Notes: generated from the sequence alone by a model not told the origin. A DNA stretch of 64,000 nucleotides from an uncultured Roseobacter sp. (GCF_947491795.1 NZ_CANLKW010000003.1:620001-684000); one strand, 5' to 3'; shown: positions 1 through 9,451, numbered from the stretch's first letter. Translations and numbers: made by a program.

Positions 1-234
1 GGGACAGGCGTCACAGCGTTTATCCTGGTACCCTATGTGGGCGCCTGCGTGCATGTGCCGCCGCCGCCTGCAAACCAGCTGGTATTTGTGACAACCGAAA
101 CACCCTATGAAACCGAAGGGCTCTACGAGCCCGTGAATGTGATCGGTATGTTCGGCGTGTCTTCTGTCTCAACCCAGCTGGCAGAGATCGGATATGCGTT
201 GTCGGCTGACAGGATAGAGCCGTTCGGCATGTAA
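1..234 (+). CDS. DUF3299-type protein, C-terminal part
   Basis: This is the C-terminal end of a gene that starts before the window; it is open from base 1 to a TAA at 232-234. The readable 77 residues include LVPYVGACVHVPPPPANQLV, which matches the C-terminal signature of DUF3299 proteins (small, usually exported proteins of unknown role, common in proteobacteria). The function is not known. It is probably the last chromosomal gene before the mobilizable island that follows. Confidence 0.7.
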   Translation, partial: GTGVTAFILVPYVGACVHVPPPPANQLVFVTTETPYETEGLYEPVNVIGMFGVSSVSTQLAEIGYALSADRIEPFGM

Positions 235-280
235 CCTTCGTGGTGCCGGAGGCGTTTTTCCGGCAATCGGTGAGTTATGA

Positions 281-484
281 AGTGGTGCACCGGGGAGGAA
301 CAACCTAGAACCTTCTGAGTGCGACCAGATCCTGACAGAATTAGAGGAATGGACAAGCATTCTTCGGGCCGAGCCAGAAATTATCCACAGGCTGGCGGCG
401 TTTGCTGAGCCGGCGGAAGATAATGCAGATCAGATAGACGATAGTCCAGAATTGGGCGCTTCGTTTGAGGAGCCTGCGCCATGA
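281..484 (+). CDS. Possible small gene without a standard start
   Basis: An open frame runs from just after a stop at 278-280 to a TGA at 482-484 and overlaps the mobC start codon by ATGA. Its product would be acidic (EPSECDQILTELEEWTSILR and on) and looks protein-like in composition. There is no in-frame ATG, GTG or TTG before its middle, so it uses a rare start (CTG or ATT), or is the broken tail of a mobilization gene, or is not coding. The ATGA overlap with mobC is the main argument for a real gene. Confidence 0.25.
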   Translation, partial: SGAPGRNNLEPSECDQILTELEEWTSILRAEPEIIHRLAAFAEPAEDNADQIDDSPELGASFEEPAP

Positions 485-939
485 CCCGCATTGCCTCGTC
501 GGACGATTCCAACGTCAAGCCTGTGTTCGCAAAGGCATCCTTGGGCAAAACACGCACGGCGTTGTCGCCATTGACTCTGCGCCTGACACCGGAAGAGCGT
601 GCTCGGTTGGAAGAACTGGCGGCGGGGATGACCTTGAGTGCCTACGTTCGGGCTTGCGTGTTTGCTGAGAAGACTAAGCTCCGCAAAACGCGACCTGCCG
701 ACGCCGTCGAAGAAAAGAAAGCAGCGGCGGAAGCTTTGGCTCTGCTAGGGCAGTCGCGGATCGCCAGCAATCTCAACCAACTCGCCTACCACGCCAACAT
801 CGGCGCACTCATCGTCGGTGAGGCTGAGAAAGCCGATATCGCTGAAGCCAATGCCCATCTTTTGGCCATTCGAACGCTTTTGATGGACGCGCTTGGCAAG
901 AAGACGCGCCGCTCCTCTGGCAGGAGACGTCAGGCGTGA
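481..939 (+). CDS. mobC: MobC-like relaxosome accessory protein
   Basis: A 152-residue protein with the MobC-type pattern: a ribbon-helix-helix-like segment (LTLRLTPEERARLEELAAG, about residues 36-55), then ASNLNQLAYHANIGAL (about residues 99-114), the conserved core of plasmid mobilization relaxosome proteins. Such proteins bind oriT and help the relaxase nick. It overlaps the relaxase start by 4 bases, so the two are translationally coupled. oriT would be expected in the 235-480 interval, but I could not place a nick site there. Confidence 0.85.
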   Translation: MTRIASSDDSNVKPVFAKASLGKTRTALSPLTLRLTPEERARLEELAAGMTLSAYVRACVFAEKTKLRKTRPADAVEEKKAAAEALALLGQSRIASNLNQLAYHANIGALIVGEAEKADIAEANAHLLAIRTLLMDALGKKTRRSSGRRRQA

Positions 940-3644
940 TCCTGAAAGGCAACGAACGCGGATATGGCGGACAGCTTGCGCATCACCTGCTGAACCCGCG
1001 CGACAATGATCATGTGACAGTGCATGCCATCGACGGGTTTGTTGCCGACGATCTGTACGGTGCGTTTGCCGAAGCTGAGGCGGTCTCGAATGCCACTCGC
1101 TGCGACAAGTATCTGTTCTCTCTGTCGCTGAACCCGCCACAGGATGCCAAGGTCTCTGTCGAAGATTTCGAAATGACTATTGCCGAAGCCGAGAAACGAC
1201 TTGGCCTGACTGGCCAGCCCCGCGCGATTGTCTTTCATGAGAAGAACGAACGGCGGCATGCGCATGCGGTCTGGTCGCGGATTGATGGGCAAGAACTCAA
1301 AGCGATCAACCTGCCGCACTACAAACGCAAGCTTGGGGGGCTCGCGCGCGAGCTCTACCGCAGCCATGACTGGGAGATGCCGCAAGGCTTTGTGGATGCG
1401 GAGAAACGCGATCCGCTGAACTACTCCCGACAAGAGGCCGGACAGGCGAAACGGGCCAGGCGCGGTCCACAAGCTTTGAAAGCCATGTTCCGCGCTTGCT
1501 GGGAGGCCTCAGATTCCAGGGCCGGGTTTGAGGCTGCCTTGAAAGAACAAGGTTTTGCCCTGGCGCGCGGCGACCAGCGCGGCTTCGTTGCCGTCGATGC
1601 CAATGGCAAGGTCTGGTCGCTCTCTCGCTGGTGTGGTGTGAACCCGAAGGAGATGCGCAGGCGTCTCGGGTCCGAGATGGAACTGCCATCGATTGAGGAT
1701 GTCGCGGAGCATCTGAGTGATCTCCCCAGACAACCCGTCGATCCATACAATGCCGCCTTTGAAGAACGGCGTACCAAGCTGGTCGCAACTCAGCGCGCAG
1801 AACGTACCGCGCTGCTGAAAGTTCAGGAAGAACAGCGGTTGAGAGAGATCGAAGCTCGGCAAGCGCAATTGCCCACTGGCTTGCGCGGGCTGTTGTCGCG
1901 TGCAACGGGTCAATATCAAGCGACACTCAAACGCTTTGAACAAGACGCCCAGACCGCTGCGCAGCGGGATCGTGATGCGCGGCGGGCGCTCATCTCCAGA
2001 CACCTTGCTGAACGACAAGCCCTGACCCGTGACGGTCAATCGCAAGGATTGTCACCAGCCTTTCACGCGCAAAGGCAATCTGATCCAAAGCAGGCCTTGG
2101 TTCTGCCCGATGAAGGCCTCCCCCATTCCAGGGCCCAACTGATCCGGTCACCTGCCTTGGTGCTGGATCATGTCTCGCGGACCAAAGCCGCCTTCAAACG
2201 TGTTGATGTGTTGCGCGCGCTGGCGAAGCGGATCGATGATCCGATGGCGTTGCAAAAGGCTGCAGATCAAGCGATGCAGTCACCGCAACTGGTGCGATTG
2301 GCCGATGATGGATCAACGCCTGTCTTTACGACGGTAGATTACCAGCAAGCCGAACAGTCCTTGGATCGCGCTGCGGCGTCGATGTCGGCCAAAACCGGAT
2401 TTGCCGTCAACACCACACATATCAAACAAGCGATCACAGCACAGAACGTCAAAATGCGCCGCGCCTTTGGCGGCACGTTGAGCGACGAACAACAGGGCGC
2501 TTTGCGTCATATCCTCGGTGCACGACAAATGTCGTCCGTCGTTGGGCTTGCAGGCGCGGGCAAAAGCACTTTGTTGGCCACAGCGCAGGAAGCGTGGAAT
2601 AAGCAAGGCATGACGGTCCACGGCGCAGCGCTCGCGGGGAAAGCCGCAGAAGAGTTGCAAAGCGCGTCCGGGATTTCCAGCCGGACATTGGCGTCGTTGG
2701 AGATGTCCTGGAAGAATGGATATGAGCCGATCTCAAAAGGCGATGTGCTGGTCATTGATGAAGCTGGCATGATCGGGACCCGCCAAATGTCCCGCATCAC
2801 AACGAAAATGGACGAAATCGGCGCGAAGCTGGTTCTGATGGGTGACCCCGACCAGTTGCAACCGATTGAGGCCGGGACGCCCTTCCGGCGCGTGGTGAAA
2901 GACCAAGGGGCGGCGCGCCTGACTGAGATTCATCGGCAGAACGCGGATTGGCAGAAACAGGCCTCCCGAGGACTGGCGGCGGGTGAGCTCACAAAAGCTG
3001 TCGACCAATACCGTAAGATGGATGCTGTGACGCAAGTGAATGATCAAGCTGACGCCATCGAAGCCTTGGTCGAAACCTATGCGATGGATATCGCCGCAAA
3101 TGGCGCCACCAAATCACGCCTTGCCTTTGCCCATAAACGCAAAGATGTGCATGCCCTCAATCAAACTATTCGCGCCGCGCTGCGAGCAAATGGGGATGCG
3201 CCACCGGAGACACTGTTCGCAACCGCTACTGGCAAACGCGCCTTTGCAACGGACGACCGTATTGTCTTCACGCCCAACGACAAAGATATCGGCGTTAAGA
3301 ACGGCATGTTAGGCACGGTCATAACCGTGCAAGATGGCGAGATAGCCGTTGCTCTCGATGGGGACAGAGACCACCTCGTTCGGTTCAATCCGCAAGACTT
3401 CCGCAGCTTCGACCACGGATACGCCGTTACCATCCACAAGTCGCAAGGCGCGACGGTCGACCAATCCTACGTCCTCGCCTCCCGTTCCATGGATCGTCAC
3501 CTCGCCTACGTCGCCATGACCCGCCATCGCGACGACATGCGGCTGTTCATCAACAAAAAAGATCGACCGAGGTGGGCGACAGATCATCAACGTTACAGCC
3601 GCCCGGCACAGGTGCGTAATCGAGGTGGGCCGTCGCTGGGGTGA
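936..3644 (+). CDS. Relaxase fused to RecD/TraA-type helicase
   Basis: A 902-residue conjugative nuclease-helicase. The N-terminal relaxase domain (about residues 1-170) has the metal-binding cluster HEKNERRHAHAVWSRID with H101, H108 and H110, as in MOBQ/MOBP relaxases. A charged linker (about 260-360) follows. The C-terminal part is a superfamily 1 helicase with Walker A GLAGAGKST near residue 536 and Walker B VLVIDEAGMI near 605, plus a late VTIHKSQGATVD motif typical of RecD/TraA helicases. It nicks the transfer origin and unwinds the transferred strand. There are no type IV secretion genes in the window, so the element is probably mobilizable rather than self-transmissible. Confidence 0.88.
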   Translation: MILKGNERGYGGQLAHHLLNPRDNDHVTVHAIDGFVADDLYGAFAEAEAVSNATRCDKYLFSLSLNPPQDAKVSVEDFEMTIAEAEKRLGLTGQPRAIVFHEKNERRHAHAVWSRIDGQELKAINLPHYKRKLGGLARELYRSHDWEMPQGFVDAEKRDPLNYSRQEAGQAKRARRGPQALKAMFRACWEASDSRAGFEAALKEQGFALARGDQRGFVAVDANGKVWSLSRWCGVNPKEMRRRLGSEMELPSIEDVAEHLSDLPRQPVDPYNAAFEERRTKLVATQRAERTALLKVQEEQRLREIEARQAQLPTGLRGLLSRATGQYQATLKRFEQDAQTAAQRDRDARRALISRHLAERQALTRDGQSQGLSPAFHAQRQSDPKQALVLPDEGLPHSRAQLIRSPALVLDHVSRTKAAFKRVDVLRALAKRIDDPMALQKAADQAMQSPQLVRLADDGSTPVFTTVDYQQAEQSLDRAAASMSAKTGFAVNTTHIKQAITAQNVKMRRAFGGTLSDEQQGALRHILGARQMSSVVGLAGAGKSTLLATAQEAWNKQGMTVHGAALAGKAAEELQSASGISSRTLASLEMSWKNGYEPISKGDVLVIDEAGMIGTRQMSRITTKMDEIGAKLVLMGDPDQLQPIEAGTPFRRVVKDQGAARLTEIHRQNADWQKQASRGLAAGELTKAVDQYRKMDAVTQVNDQADAIEALVETYAMDIAANGATKSRLAFAHKRKDVHALNQTIRAALRANGDAPPETLFATATGKRAFATDDRIVFTPNDKDIGVKNGMLGTVITVQDGEIAVALDGDRDHLVRFNPQDFRSFDHGYAVTIHKSQGATVDQSYVLASRSMDRHLAYVAMTRHRDDMRLFINKKDRPRWATDHQRYSRPAQVRNRGGPSLG

Positions 3645-3666
3645 TCTTGTCACGCCTAGATGACAG

Positions 3667-3740
3667 CAGCCGTTCATGCAGAGCGCAGAGAAAGCTGACT
3701 GTGAGCCCAGAGTCACCGATGCCGCGCTATGGACGAATGT
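3667..3740 (+). repeat. Dispersed intergenic repeat, family 2, copy A
   Basis: The stretch contains GCAGCCGTTCATGCAG, GAGCCCAGAGTCACCGATGC and GAATGTCCGC. The same ordered blocks recur with divergence at about 13985-14036 and 58808-58892. It is probably a degenerate interspersed element; no coding potential is seen. Confidence 0.4.
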
Positions 3741-3765
3741 CCGCGTTTTATGAGTTTTTGGAAAT

Positions 3766-5295
3766 TCATGCGTCTTCGTTGCCGCTGTTTCGAAAACCTG
3801 GGATGTTCATAAGATCAAGCCAGAACCTTACTCTCGCTCGTGTCACGACCTCAGAATTGTCTTCAACCACGAAGCCGTTCGGGCCTTGAATTGCAAGGTA
3901 AGCCAAAGACTCACTGTCCTCACTGAAACGAATAGTAGATGTGTCAGCGCTTTCGTAAGGTTCCCAAGCAACATTATCTTTAACTATGAAAAAAACCTCT
4001 TCGCCGTTTTTAGGGCGCTCAATCGCGAAATACGCAAGATGAACACTGTTCGGGCTAAATAACAAGCCACCGGAGCCGAAGGAATCATACCGATCCCATT
4101 CATTACCATCAGCGACGACAAAAGCCTGCCCACCATCAAGTGCAACGTAGGCAAGTCGTTCACTATCTGGGCTAAATGTCAGTGTATTTTCCCCCGAGCT
4201 ATCGTAAGCCCGCCATACGCGGCGATCAACGACGACGCGGTGCATGTCGCCTTCTATGGCTATGTAGGCAAACCTTTGAGAGTCCGGGCTAAACTTCAGG
4301 CTATTGTTCACAAAACTTTCGAAATTCATCCAAGGTTGGCCATCGACGACGGCAAATACCTGATCGCCCAAAAAGGCAGAAAAGGCCAACCGCTTTGAAT
4401 CAGGGCTAAAAGTTAGTGAATCACGCCCAATGAAATCATAGGGTTGACTGGTCCACTCGTCGTCGACAACTACAATCTGATGTTCAGCATTCTCATCTGA
4501 AGAGGCGACTATTGCACCGTAAGCAACGCGAGTAGAGTCGGGGCTAAACTCTAATAGGCCTCGAACAAAGGAGCGTGAGCGAAACTTCCAAGGGGCATTG
4601 TCTTTGACCAAATAGTACAGCCCGGACCTACCCGAAGCGAGATAGGCAAGGCTCTCGCCATTGTCCGAGAAAGTCAGTGTTTCGTTACCTACGCCGTGAT
4701 GTGGATCCCAAAGGATGCCGCTATTGTTCACGGCAATCCCTCCGTCCTTAGCATCAACCAAAAATGCGACGCTATCGCCCTCCTTCGAACAAACAATTGT
4801 ATCTACAAATGCATGCTCAGAATTGGCAATCTTCTCGCCGTTTCTGTATACGTATACTGTACTATCTTCCATTGCCGGATAAATGATCTGGTCGTCCATG
4901 AAGCAATACGTCATGAATTCAGGATAGCACTCTTGATAGAACCCAAGTGGTTCGCCATTGACCAGCACAATGGCGTCATCTCGAAGCCTGTGCTGAAGGC
5001 ACGTAACAATCTGCGACTGACTTTCATTAATCGCAGGATCAGAAAAATAGCCTTCTCTCTGCATTGTCTCGAGAAGAATGTCTTCAAAGCTCCGCTCGGC
5101 AGATAAACCATTATCGCCGATGGGTATGAGGTAAAATGAAGCTCCTAGAACTACCGCTAGCACAAATGCAACGATTAGTGTTATGCCAACCGCACCAACG
5201 CCAGACTTGCTCACTATTGAGATGTCGCGCCCTGCTTCAGCTTTGCCTATAAAAGAACGCGCACTCGGGGCGGCTGAACCCGAGCCGCCGGTCAA
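3766..5295 (-). CDS. Membrane-anchored beta-propeller (PD40-like) protein
   Basis: A 509-residue protein with one transmembrane helix near residues 34-58 (ITLIVAFVLAVVLGASFYLI), then a large domain of at least seven repeats built on L.FSPDS.RLAY, as in WD40-like/PD40 beta-propellers. Between repeats stands a V.VD..W..Y or F motif, so each blade alternates 'value' and 'plausibility' strands. The start is a TTG that overlaps the stop of the upstream gene (TTGA), which indicates coupling. Residues 14-27 (SFIGKAEAGRDISI) resemble the linker that often follows effector-associated domains. The propeller probably faces the periplasm and could act as a sensor. Function unknown; base composition is AT-richer than the surrounding island. 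Confidence 0.7.
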   Translation of the reverse strand: MTGGSGSAAPSARSFIGKAEAGRDISIVSKSGVGAVGITLIVAFVLAVVLGASFYLIPIGDNGLSAERSFEDILLETMQREGYFSDPAINESQSQIVTCLQHRLRDDAIVLVNGEPLGFYQECYPEFMTYCFMDDQIIYPAMEDSTVYVYRNGEKIANSEHAFVDTIVCSKEGDSVAFLVDAKDGGIAVNNSGILWDPHHGVGNETLTFSDNGESLAYLASGRSGLYYLVKDNAPWKFRSRSFVRGLLEFSPDSTRVAYGAIVASSDENAEHQIVVVDDEWTSQPYDFIGRDSLTFSPDSKRLAFSAFLGDQVFAVVDGQPWMNFESFVNNSLKFSPDSQRFAYIAIEGDMHRVVVDRRVWRAYDSSGENTLTFSPDSERLAYVALDGGQAFVVADGNEWDRYDSFGSGGLLFSPNSVHLAYFAIERPKNGEEVFFIVKDNVAWEPYESADTSTIRFSEDSESLAYLAIQGPNGFVVEDNSEVVTRARVRFWLDLMNIPGFRNSGNEDA

Positions 5296-5741
5296 TTTCC
5301 CGACGGCGACCTTACGTTCTTGAACGTCATATCGCCCTGGGAGCTGGCTGTTTTTGCTCTGATCCCTTCGACGGCGTCAAACAGCAGTGACCCGCCAGCC
5401 ATAATGTCATCGATGTTCACTGCATAGCTTGACCGAGTTTCTGCTGAGAGTGCTTCAATCGATTCTCGTAACGTTTCTGCAAGCGCCAGTAGCTCCGCAT
5501 CTTCCGCTATCGCAGGTTTTTCCAGATCGGCCTTGACCGCAGCCTCAAAGGCTGGATTGTCCGCTGCATCTTCTAGAAGTGATAACGACTTGAGCTTGTG
5601 CCGTTCAATCAATCGGGACTTAATCGCCTCATAGGCACTCTTTCCACCGGCCTTTGAGAATTCTCCGAGCGCGCTAGATGCGGCGAGCTTAGCGCCACTT
5701 ACGAGTAGGCTGAACAATAGTTCAATCAATTGAATCTCCAA
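5292..5741 (-). CDS. Effector-associated-domain-like small protein
   Basis: A 149-residue, mostly alpha-helical protein. The run ALGEFSKAGGKSAYEAIKSR and the later NIDDIMAGGSLLFDAVEGIR, ending in GDMTFKNVRSPSGN, are like the short N-terminal domain that precedes NACHT, TIR or WD40 modules in bacterial conflict proteins. Here it is a separate gene coupled to the propeller gene just downstream. By analogy with the fused forms, I infer that it mediates contact between the sensor and a partner. No enzyme motif is visible. Confidence 0.55.
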   Translation of the reverse strand: MEIQLIELLFSLLVSGAKLAASSALGEFSKAGGKSAYEAIKSRLIERHKLKSLSLLEDAADNPAFEAAVKADLEKPAIAEDAELLALAETLRESIEALSAETRSSYAVNIDDIMAGGSLLFDAVEGIRAKTASSQGDMTFKNVRSPSGN

Positions 5742-6240
5742 TCAGTAGAGTCAGAGTTTTAACGTGCACCGGTGTCCATCAGGATTTCAACAAAAAAGGA
5801 TACCTTCAAGAACGCCGCAGCTTTTTTCAGAAGTTTGTTAGTCCTCGCCGTTGTTTCCATCTACCCAGGCAAAAGCAAAAAAAGGTCAAATTCGATCGCA
5901 CCGCAACCCACAAACATTTATCCGCTCGGCGCTTCGCGGGACAAGGAAAAAGCAGACAGTACCACTCATGGCAGCACAATCTTTCGTGGCGCAGTTTCTC
6001 TAAAGCAGCCGATCGATCAGCCGCAGCGAAAGTCAACTTTGTCCCGCAATTCACCCCTTCGTCCCGATTGCAGCGAATGATCTTTTCTCTTTGATTGCTT
6101 AGCGATCCGATGCCGCGCGCATTTCTGGCGGGAGCATTGATGCGATCCTGAACCGCAGGGTCAGGATCGCAATTTTATTTTCGGCTTGTAAACGTAACCT
6201 CACAGGGCAAGTATTACGTCGCTCTGTGAGGTCTGGATCG
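5742..6240. other. Intergenic, no supported gene
   Basis: About 500 bases between two minus-strand operons. Short open frames exist on both strands but have no ribosome-binding site or protein-like composition. The promoter of the 5741 gene should lie at its left side. I see no strong hairpin or repeat. Confidence 0.5.
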
Positions 6241-7950
6241 TCATTCAGCAGCAATGGCGACTTCTGCTTCTGCTGCCTCAGCAACTTCCTCAAACCCGCT
6301 GCGCTCGGTATATCCCTGCTGTGGCACCGCCATGTAGCGCGGTGTCCAATTCTCCACCTTGGCGATACGGGTGCCATCAAGGCAGGCTTTGATGATGGCT
6401 TTCTGGGTCTTGGCGGTCGCCGTGACATGCTCTCGTGCGGCACTGTCGCCCGCAATTTCCGCAACCATGCCATTCAGTGCTTCTTTGTCCCGGATCAGGT
6501 CAAAGAACGTCTCGTCGATTGACCACGCTGCCTGCATGTCGGTGCCAAAGCTCTGCGCCAGAATTTCGACCACGCCTGTTCCAACTGCGAGACTGTCCGC
6601 CATCAGACAAGTCAGCACACGCATGACCTCGGTATCCTCCAGCGCCATCAGCTTCGTCAGCACTTCGGCAATGTCGGGACGCGCGTTGTAGTCGTTATGT
6701 TTGCGCATCAAGGCACCATCCAAGCCCAACAACTCAGCAACGGTATGGTGTTCCACCTCAAATGCCTGCTGCGCGGTATTGGTGGCAAGACTGTCCGTGA
6801 TCTCAGACTTCGCTGCTTTTTGCGGGTCAGCTTTCACATCCCACAAATCAGACCCCGCAATCATATGCGCCGTGATCAGGCGCAACGCCACATTAGGATG
6901 ACTGAGCAAATCATTCCGCACGGCGGCATGGCGGTGCAGTTCAAGATAGTTGCCCATGGCTTTGGTGATCTCAGGCCGCACGGTTGTTTGTGCTGTCTCG
7001 CCCGCCTTGGCTCTTTCACGCGATTTGATCTCCTTGCGTGACAATTGCCCTTCGTAGAACGTCACCTCGCCATCATGGGCGATATGCACATAGACCTTGC
7101 CGCCATTCTCTTTTGGGGTGTCCACGTATTCGTAGCTGGGGAAGTATTCACCGACATTGAGCAGGATGACCTCATCCCAATCGGCGTCCAGATAGGTCGC
7201 CTTGGCCTCGGCAATTGCGACATTCTGCAACGCCCAGAACGCCTCTGGATCATCAAAGTAGCTGTCTTCACCAAAGAGATCAGAGATGATGTTGCCAGCA
7301 TAGCTCTCAAGATCGAACAGCGCGTTGTCGGTTGAGATTTCGGTGCCACCAAACAACCATTGTTTTAACCGATACCCTTGCGGTGCATGATCTTCCTCAC
7401 TGCGGAATAGGTCTAGCCAAGCCTTTTGCTGCTTTTTTGTCGCCATGGTCAGCAAGCGCAGGGTTGCGGGTTGGATTTGATCCTTGCGATACGCCGTCAG
7501 AATAGGATTAAGCAGATTCCCCAAAGCCAGCCGCTGCTGCACCATGCGCTCTGTCAGGCCAAAGCTATAAGCGATGTCATCAACGCTCTTGCCCTGTGCC
7601 ACGAGCTTGGCAAAGGCCTTGTACTCGTCCACTTCATCCATGGGAGCACGTGCCATGTTTTCCGTCAAGGACGCTTCTATTGCGGTGACATCGTCATCCG
7701 CTGACATGACGACACAAGGAACGGGATCAATCTCGGTATCCTCGGCGATCTGACACAATGCATGATAGCGGCGTTGCCCTGCAACCACCTCGAAGGCCTC
7801 CCCTGCGGGACGCACCAGCAAAGGCTGTAGCAAGCCAATGGTGCGGATGGACTGCACAAGGGCATCCACGTCTTTTGCACCCGTCTTGCGCACGTTGATG
7901 TTGGTGGTTGTGAGATTTTCTAATGTAATGTGTTGAATGTTCATGGTCAT
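6241..7950 (-). CDS. ParB/RepB/Spo0J-family protein
   Basis: A 569-residue protein. The N-terminal ParB nuclease/CTPase-like fold is clear: a VDALVQSIRTIGLLQPLLVR segment, the GQRRYHAL motif (near residue 58) and TENMAR (near residue 93), followed by an HTH (SVDDIAYSFGLTERMVQQRL). The long C-terminal part is alpha-helical and without a known motif. No ParA is adjacent, so this is one of the large orphan ParB proteins found on rhodobacterial plasmids and mobile islands rather than a standard partition pair. The start at 7950 has AAAGGAAA just upstream. Confidence 0.85.
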   Translation of the reverse strand: MTMNIQHITLENLTTTNINVRKTGAKDVDALVQSIRTIGLLQPLLVRPAGEAFEVVAGQRRYHALCQIAEDTEIDPVPCVVMSADDDVTAIEASLTENMARAPMDEVDEYKAFAKLVAQGKSVDDIAYSFGLTERMVQQRLALGNLLNPILTAYRKDQIQPATLRLLTMATKKQQKAWLDLFRSEEDHAPQGYRLKQWLFGGTEISTDNALFDLESYAGNIISDLFGEDSYFDDPEAFWALQNVAIAEAKATYLDADWDEVILLNVGEYFPSYEYVDTPKENGGKVYVHIAHDGEVTFYEGQLSRKEIKSRERAKAGETAQTTVRPEITKAMGNYLELHRHAAVRNDLLSHPNVALRLITAHMIAGSDLWDVKADPQKAAKSEITDSLATNTAQQAFEVEHHTVAELLGLDGALMRKHNDYNARPDIAEVLTKLMALEDTEVMRVLTCLMADSLAVGTGVVEILAQSFGTDMQAAWSIDETFFDLIRDKEALNGMVAEIAGDSAAREHVTATAKTQKAIIKACLDGTRIAKVENWTPRYMAVPQQGYTERSGFEEVAEAAEAEVAIAAE

Positions 7951-8024
7951 TTTCCTTTTTGACTATCGGCACAGGATTGCACCCTGAAACCGCTCAAGCA
8001 GAGCGGCTTGGGGCTGCACTCCAG

Positions 8025-8567
8025 TCATGCGCTGCGATAAATCAGGGAGGTGCCTGCAATCTCGGTTTGCGCGTAGTCGAGGCTCAGGTCACGGGCGATG
8101 GCGTCATAGTCGATGTAGAATTGCAGGCGTTCGGGAATGTCCCCAAACAGACCATCGCCTACGAACTGCTCGGCAAGATCGCGCATCGTGTCCAACTCGT
8201 AGATATCCACGTCAAAATCGCTTGGCTGGGTGCTGGCATCGAAACTGTAGCCGCACTCACCAACAGCGATGATGACAACGCGTTTGTCGTGATCGTTCCA
8301 CTCGTCAACGGCATCGAAATACTGCGCGATTGTGCTTTGATAGAGGCCGATGGCTTTCGCCAGTTCACAATCAATCGCCTCGCCATCAATGAACTGGATT
8401 TCGAATTCCTCGACAGGGTCGCCGTAGTCATTCCGTAAAGCTGCCGCCTTGGCTTGATATTCCCCCACTGTCTCAAAGTAAAAACCTGTGGCCGCTAAAT
8501 CGTAGGGTTGTGCGTGGAGTGTCACCGCCCTCAAGTAGCGAAGCGGTAGGGCATTTTCATTTGTCAT
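8025..8567 (-). CDS. ardA: ArdA antirestriction protein
   Basis: A 180-residue acidic protein of the ArdA family, which are DNA mimics that block type I restriction enzymes when mobile DNA enters a cell. The features are strongly acidic stretches (DPVEEFEIQFIDGEAIDCEL; AVDEWNDHDKRV), the conserved FDVDIYEL segment and normal family length. The start at 8567 gives MTNENALPLRYLRAV with AGGAAAGAAAG upstream. It lies next to the ParB-like gene, an order common on conjugative plasmids. Confidence 0.85.
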   Translation of the reverse strand: MTNENALPLRYLRAVTLHAQPYDLAATGFYFETVGEYQAKAAALRNDYGDPVEEFEIQFIDGEAIDCELAKAIGLYQSTIAQYFDAVDEWNDHDKRVVIIAVGECGYSFDASTQPSDFDVDIYELDTMRDLAEQFVGDGLFGDIPERLQFYIDYDAIARDLSLDYAQTEIAGTSLIYRSA

Positions 8568-8932
8568 CTTTCTTTTCCTTCCTTGGATCAGGGGTTGCGT
8601 TTGCAACCCTTGGCCCTCGCCGAGAGTGGGGGTGCAAACGGAAGGAAAAATCGGCGAAAGAGCCTCTTCATTGTTGGGGGCAACCTTTAGGGGGAGCCGA
8701 CAATGAAAGGGTCTCTTCGATCTGTTTTTGCTGAAGTGCGCTGGTGGGCGAAGCCGCAAGACTTGACTTTAAAAAAACGTGCGCAGCGCAAAACCTGTGC
8801 GAGGGATGGACGCCGACTGGCCGAGACTGCACCGCAGGCTTGGTTCACGACAGCCCGGTCCGCCAACGGCGGATGCACCAAAAAAGAGGCGAGCTAAAGC
8901 CCGCCTCTTCCCCACGCAAACTGATTACAGAA
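8568..8932. promoter_or_regulatory. Upstream region of ardA with a hairpin
   Basis: This 365-base interval has no supported gene. It contains the perfect inverted repeat GGGTTGC-GTTT-GCAACCC at 8592-8609, 25 bases upstream of the ardA start. This could be an operator, or a fold-back promoter active in single-stranded DNA during transfer, as described for some ard genes; the second is inference. Confidence 0.4.
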
Positions 8933-9196
8933 CTATCCCGCTGGGGATCGCTCAATCACGTCGCCTTCAGCCTGGCGATCATCTGACGGCTCGCGCAAAA
9001 CAAGCCTGCCATCAACTGGTACCGCGTCCATGCGCACTTCAAAGCCCTGTCCGTCTTTGTGTGCCCATGCCGCCGCCACACGGCTCCAGGATGATTTCTT
9101 GCCATCGCCGATCTGTTTGACGGAATAGCCGATCATGTCAGGACGGCGTGCGCGTGTTGGTTCTAAATGTTCGGTGTTCTTGTCTGTGGTACTCAT
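8933..9196 (-). CDS. Small hypothetical island protein
   Basis: An 87-residue protein with a hydrophilic N-terminus, then GYSVKQIGDGKKSSWSRVAA and AHKDGQGFEVRMDAVPVDGR, ending in acidic residues. The GKKSSW..VG/AAW.H.DG.GF pattern is one I associate with small conserved plasmid proteins of alphaproteobacteria, with no known function. ATG at 9196 with GAGGATA upstream. It may share the leader region with ardA. Confidence 0.6.
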   Translation of the reverse strand: MSTTDKNTEHLEPTRARRPDMIGYSVKQIGDGKKSSWSRVAAAWAHKDGQGFEVRMDAVPVDGRLVLREPSDDRQAEGDVIERSPAG

Positions 9197-9451
9197 AAAA
9201 TATCCTCACTCAATATTGGTTCAACTTATCGGAACATATAGTGAACAAATACAGCCGATGATTGCAAGAATAATCATGAAAAACATACGCTTGTATGTAA
9301 CGGAGTGGGGCGGAAAGGAGCCGTTCGCTGCGGGTGCGAAATACATTTTTGGCATCAATGAAAGCAGCCGTTCCGCCTTCGTGAACCACACGCAGAACCC
9401 CAACTACAACTCCGATAGATTGCGAGAATATTGCCGATAAGGAATTGAAGC

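Noticed and set aside
930..1472. Long minus-strand frames inside the relaxase gene
   Set aside because: These are shadows of the GC-rich relaxase reading frame; the plus-strand protein has clear catalytic motifs.
5772..6080. A 102-codon gene on the plus strand
   Set aside because: Composition unlike a protein, no Shine-Dalgarno sequence, and no neighbour that supports it.
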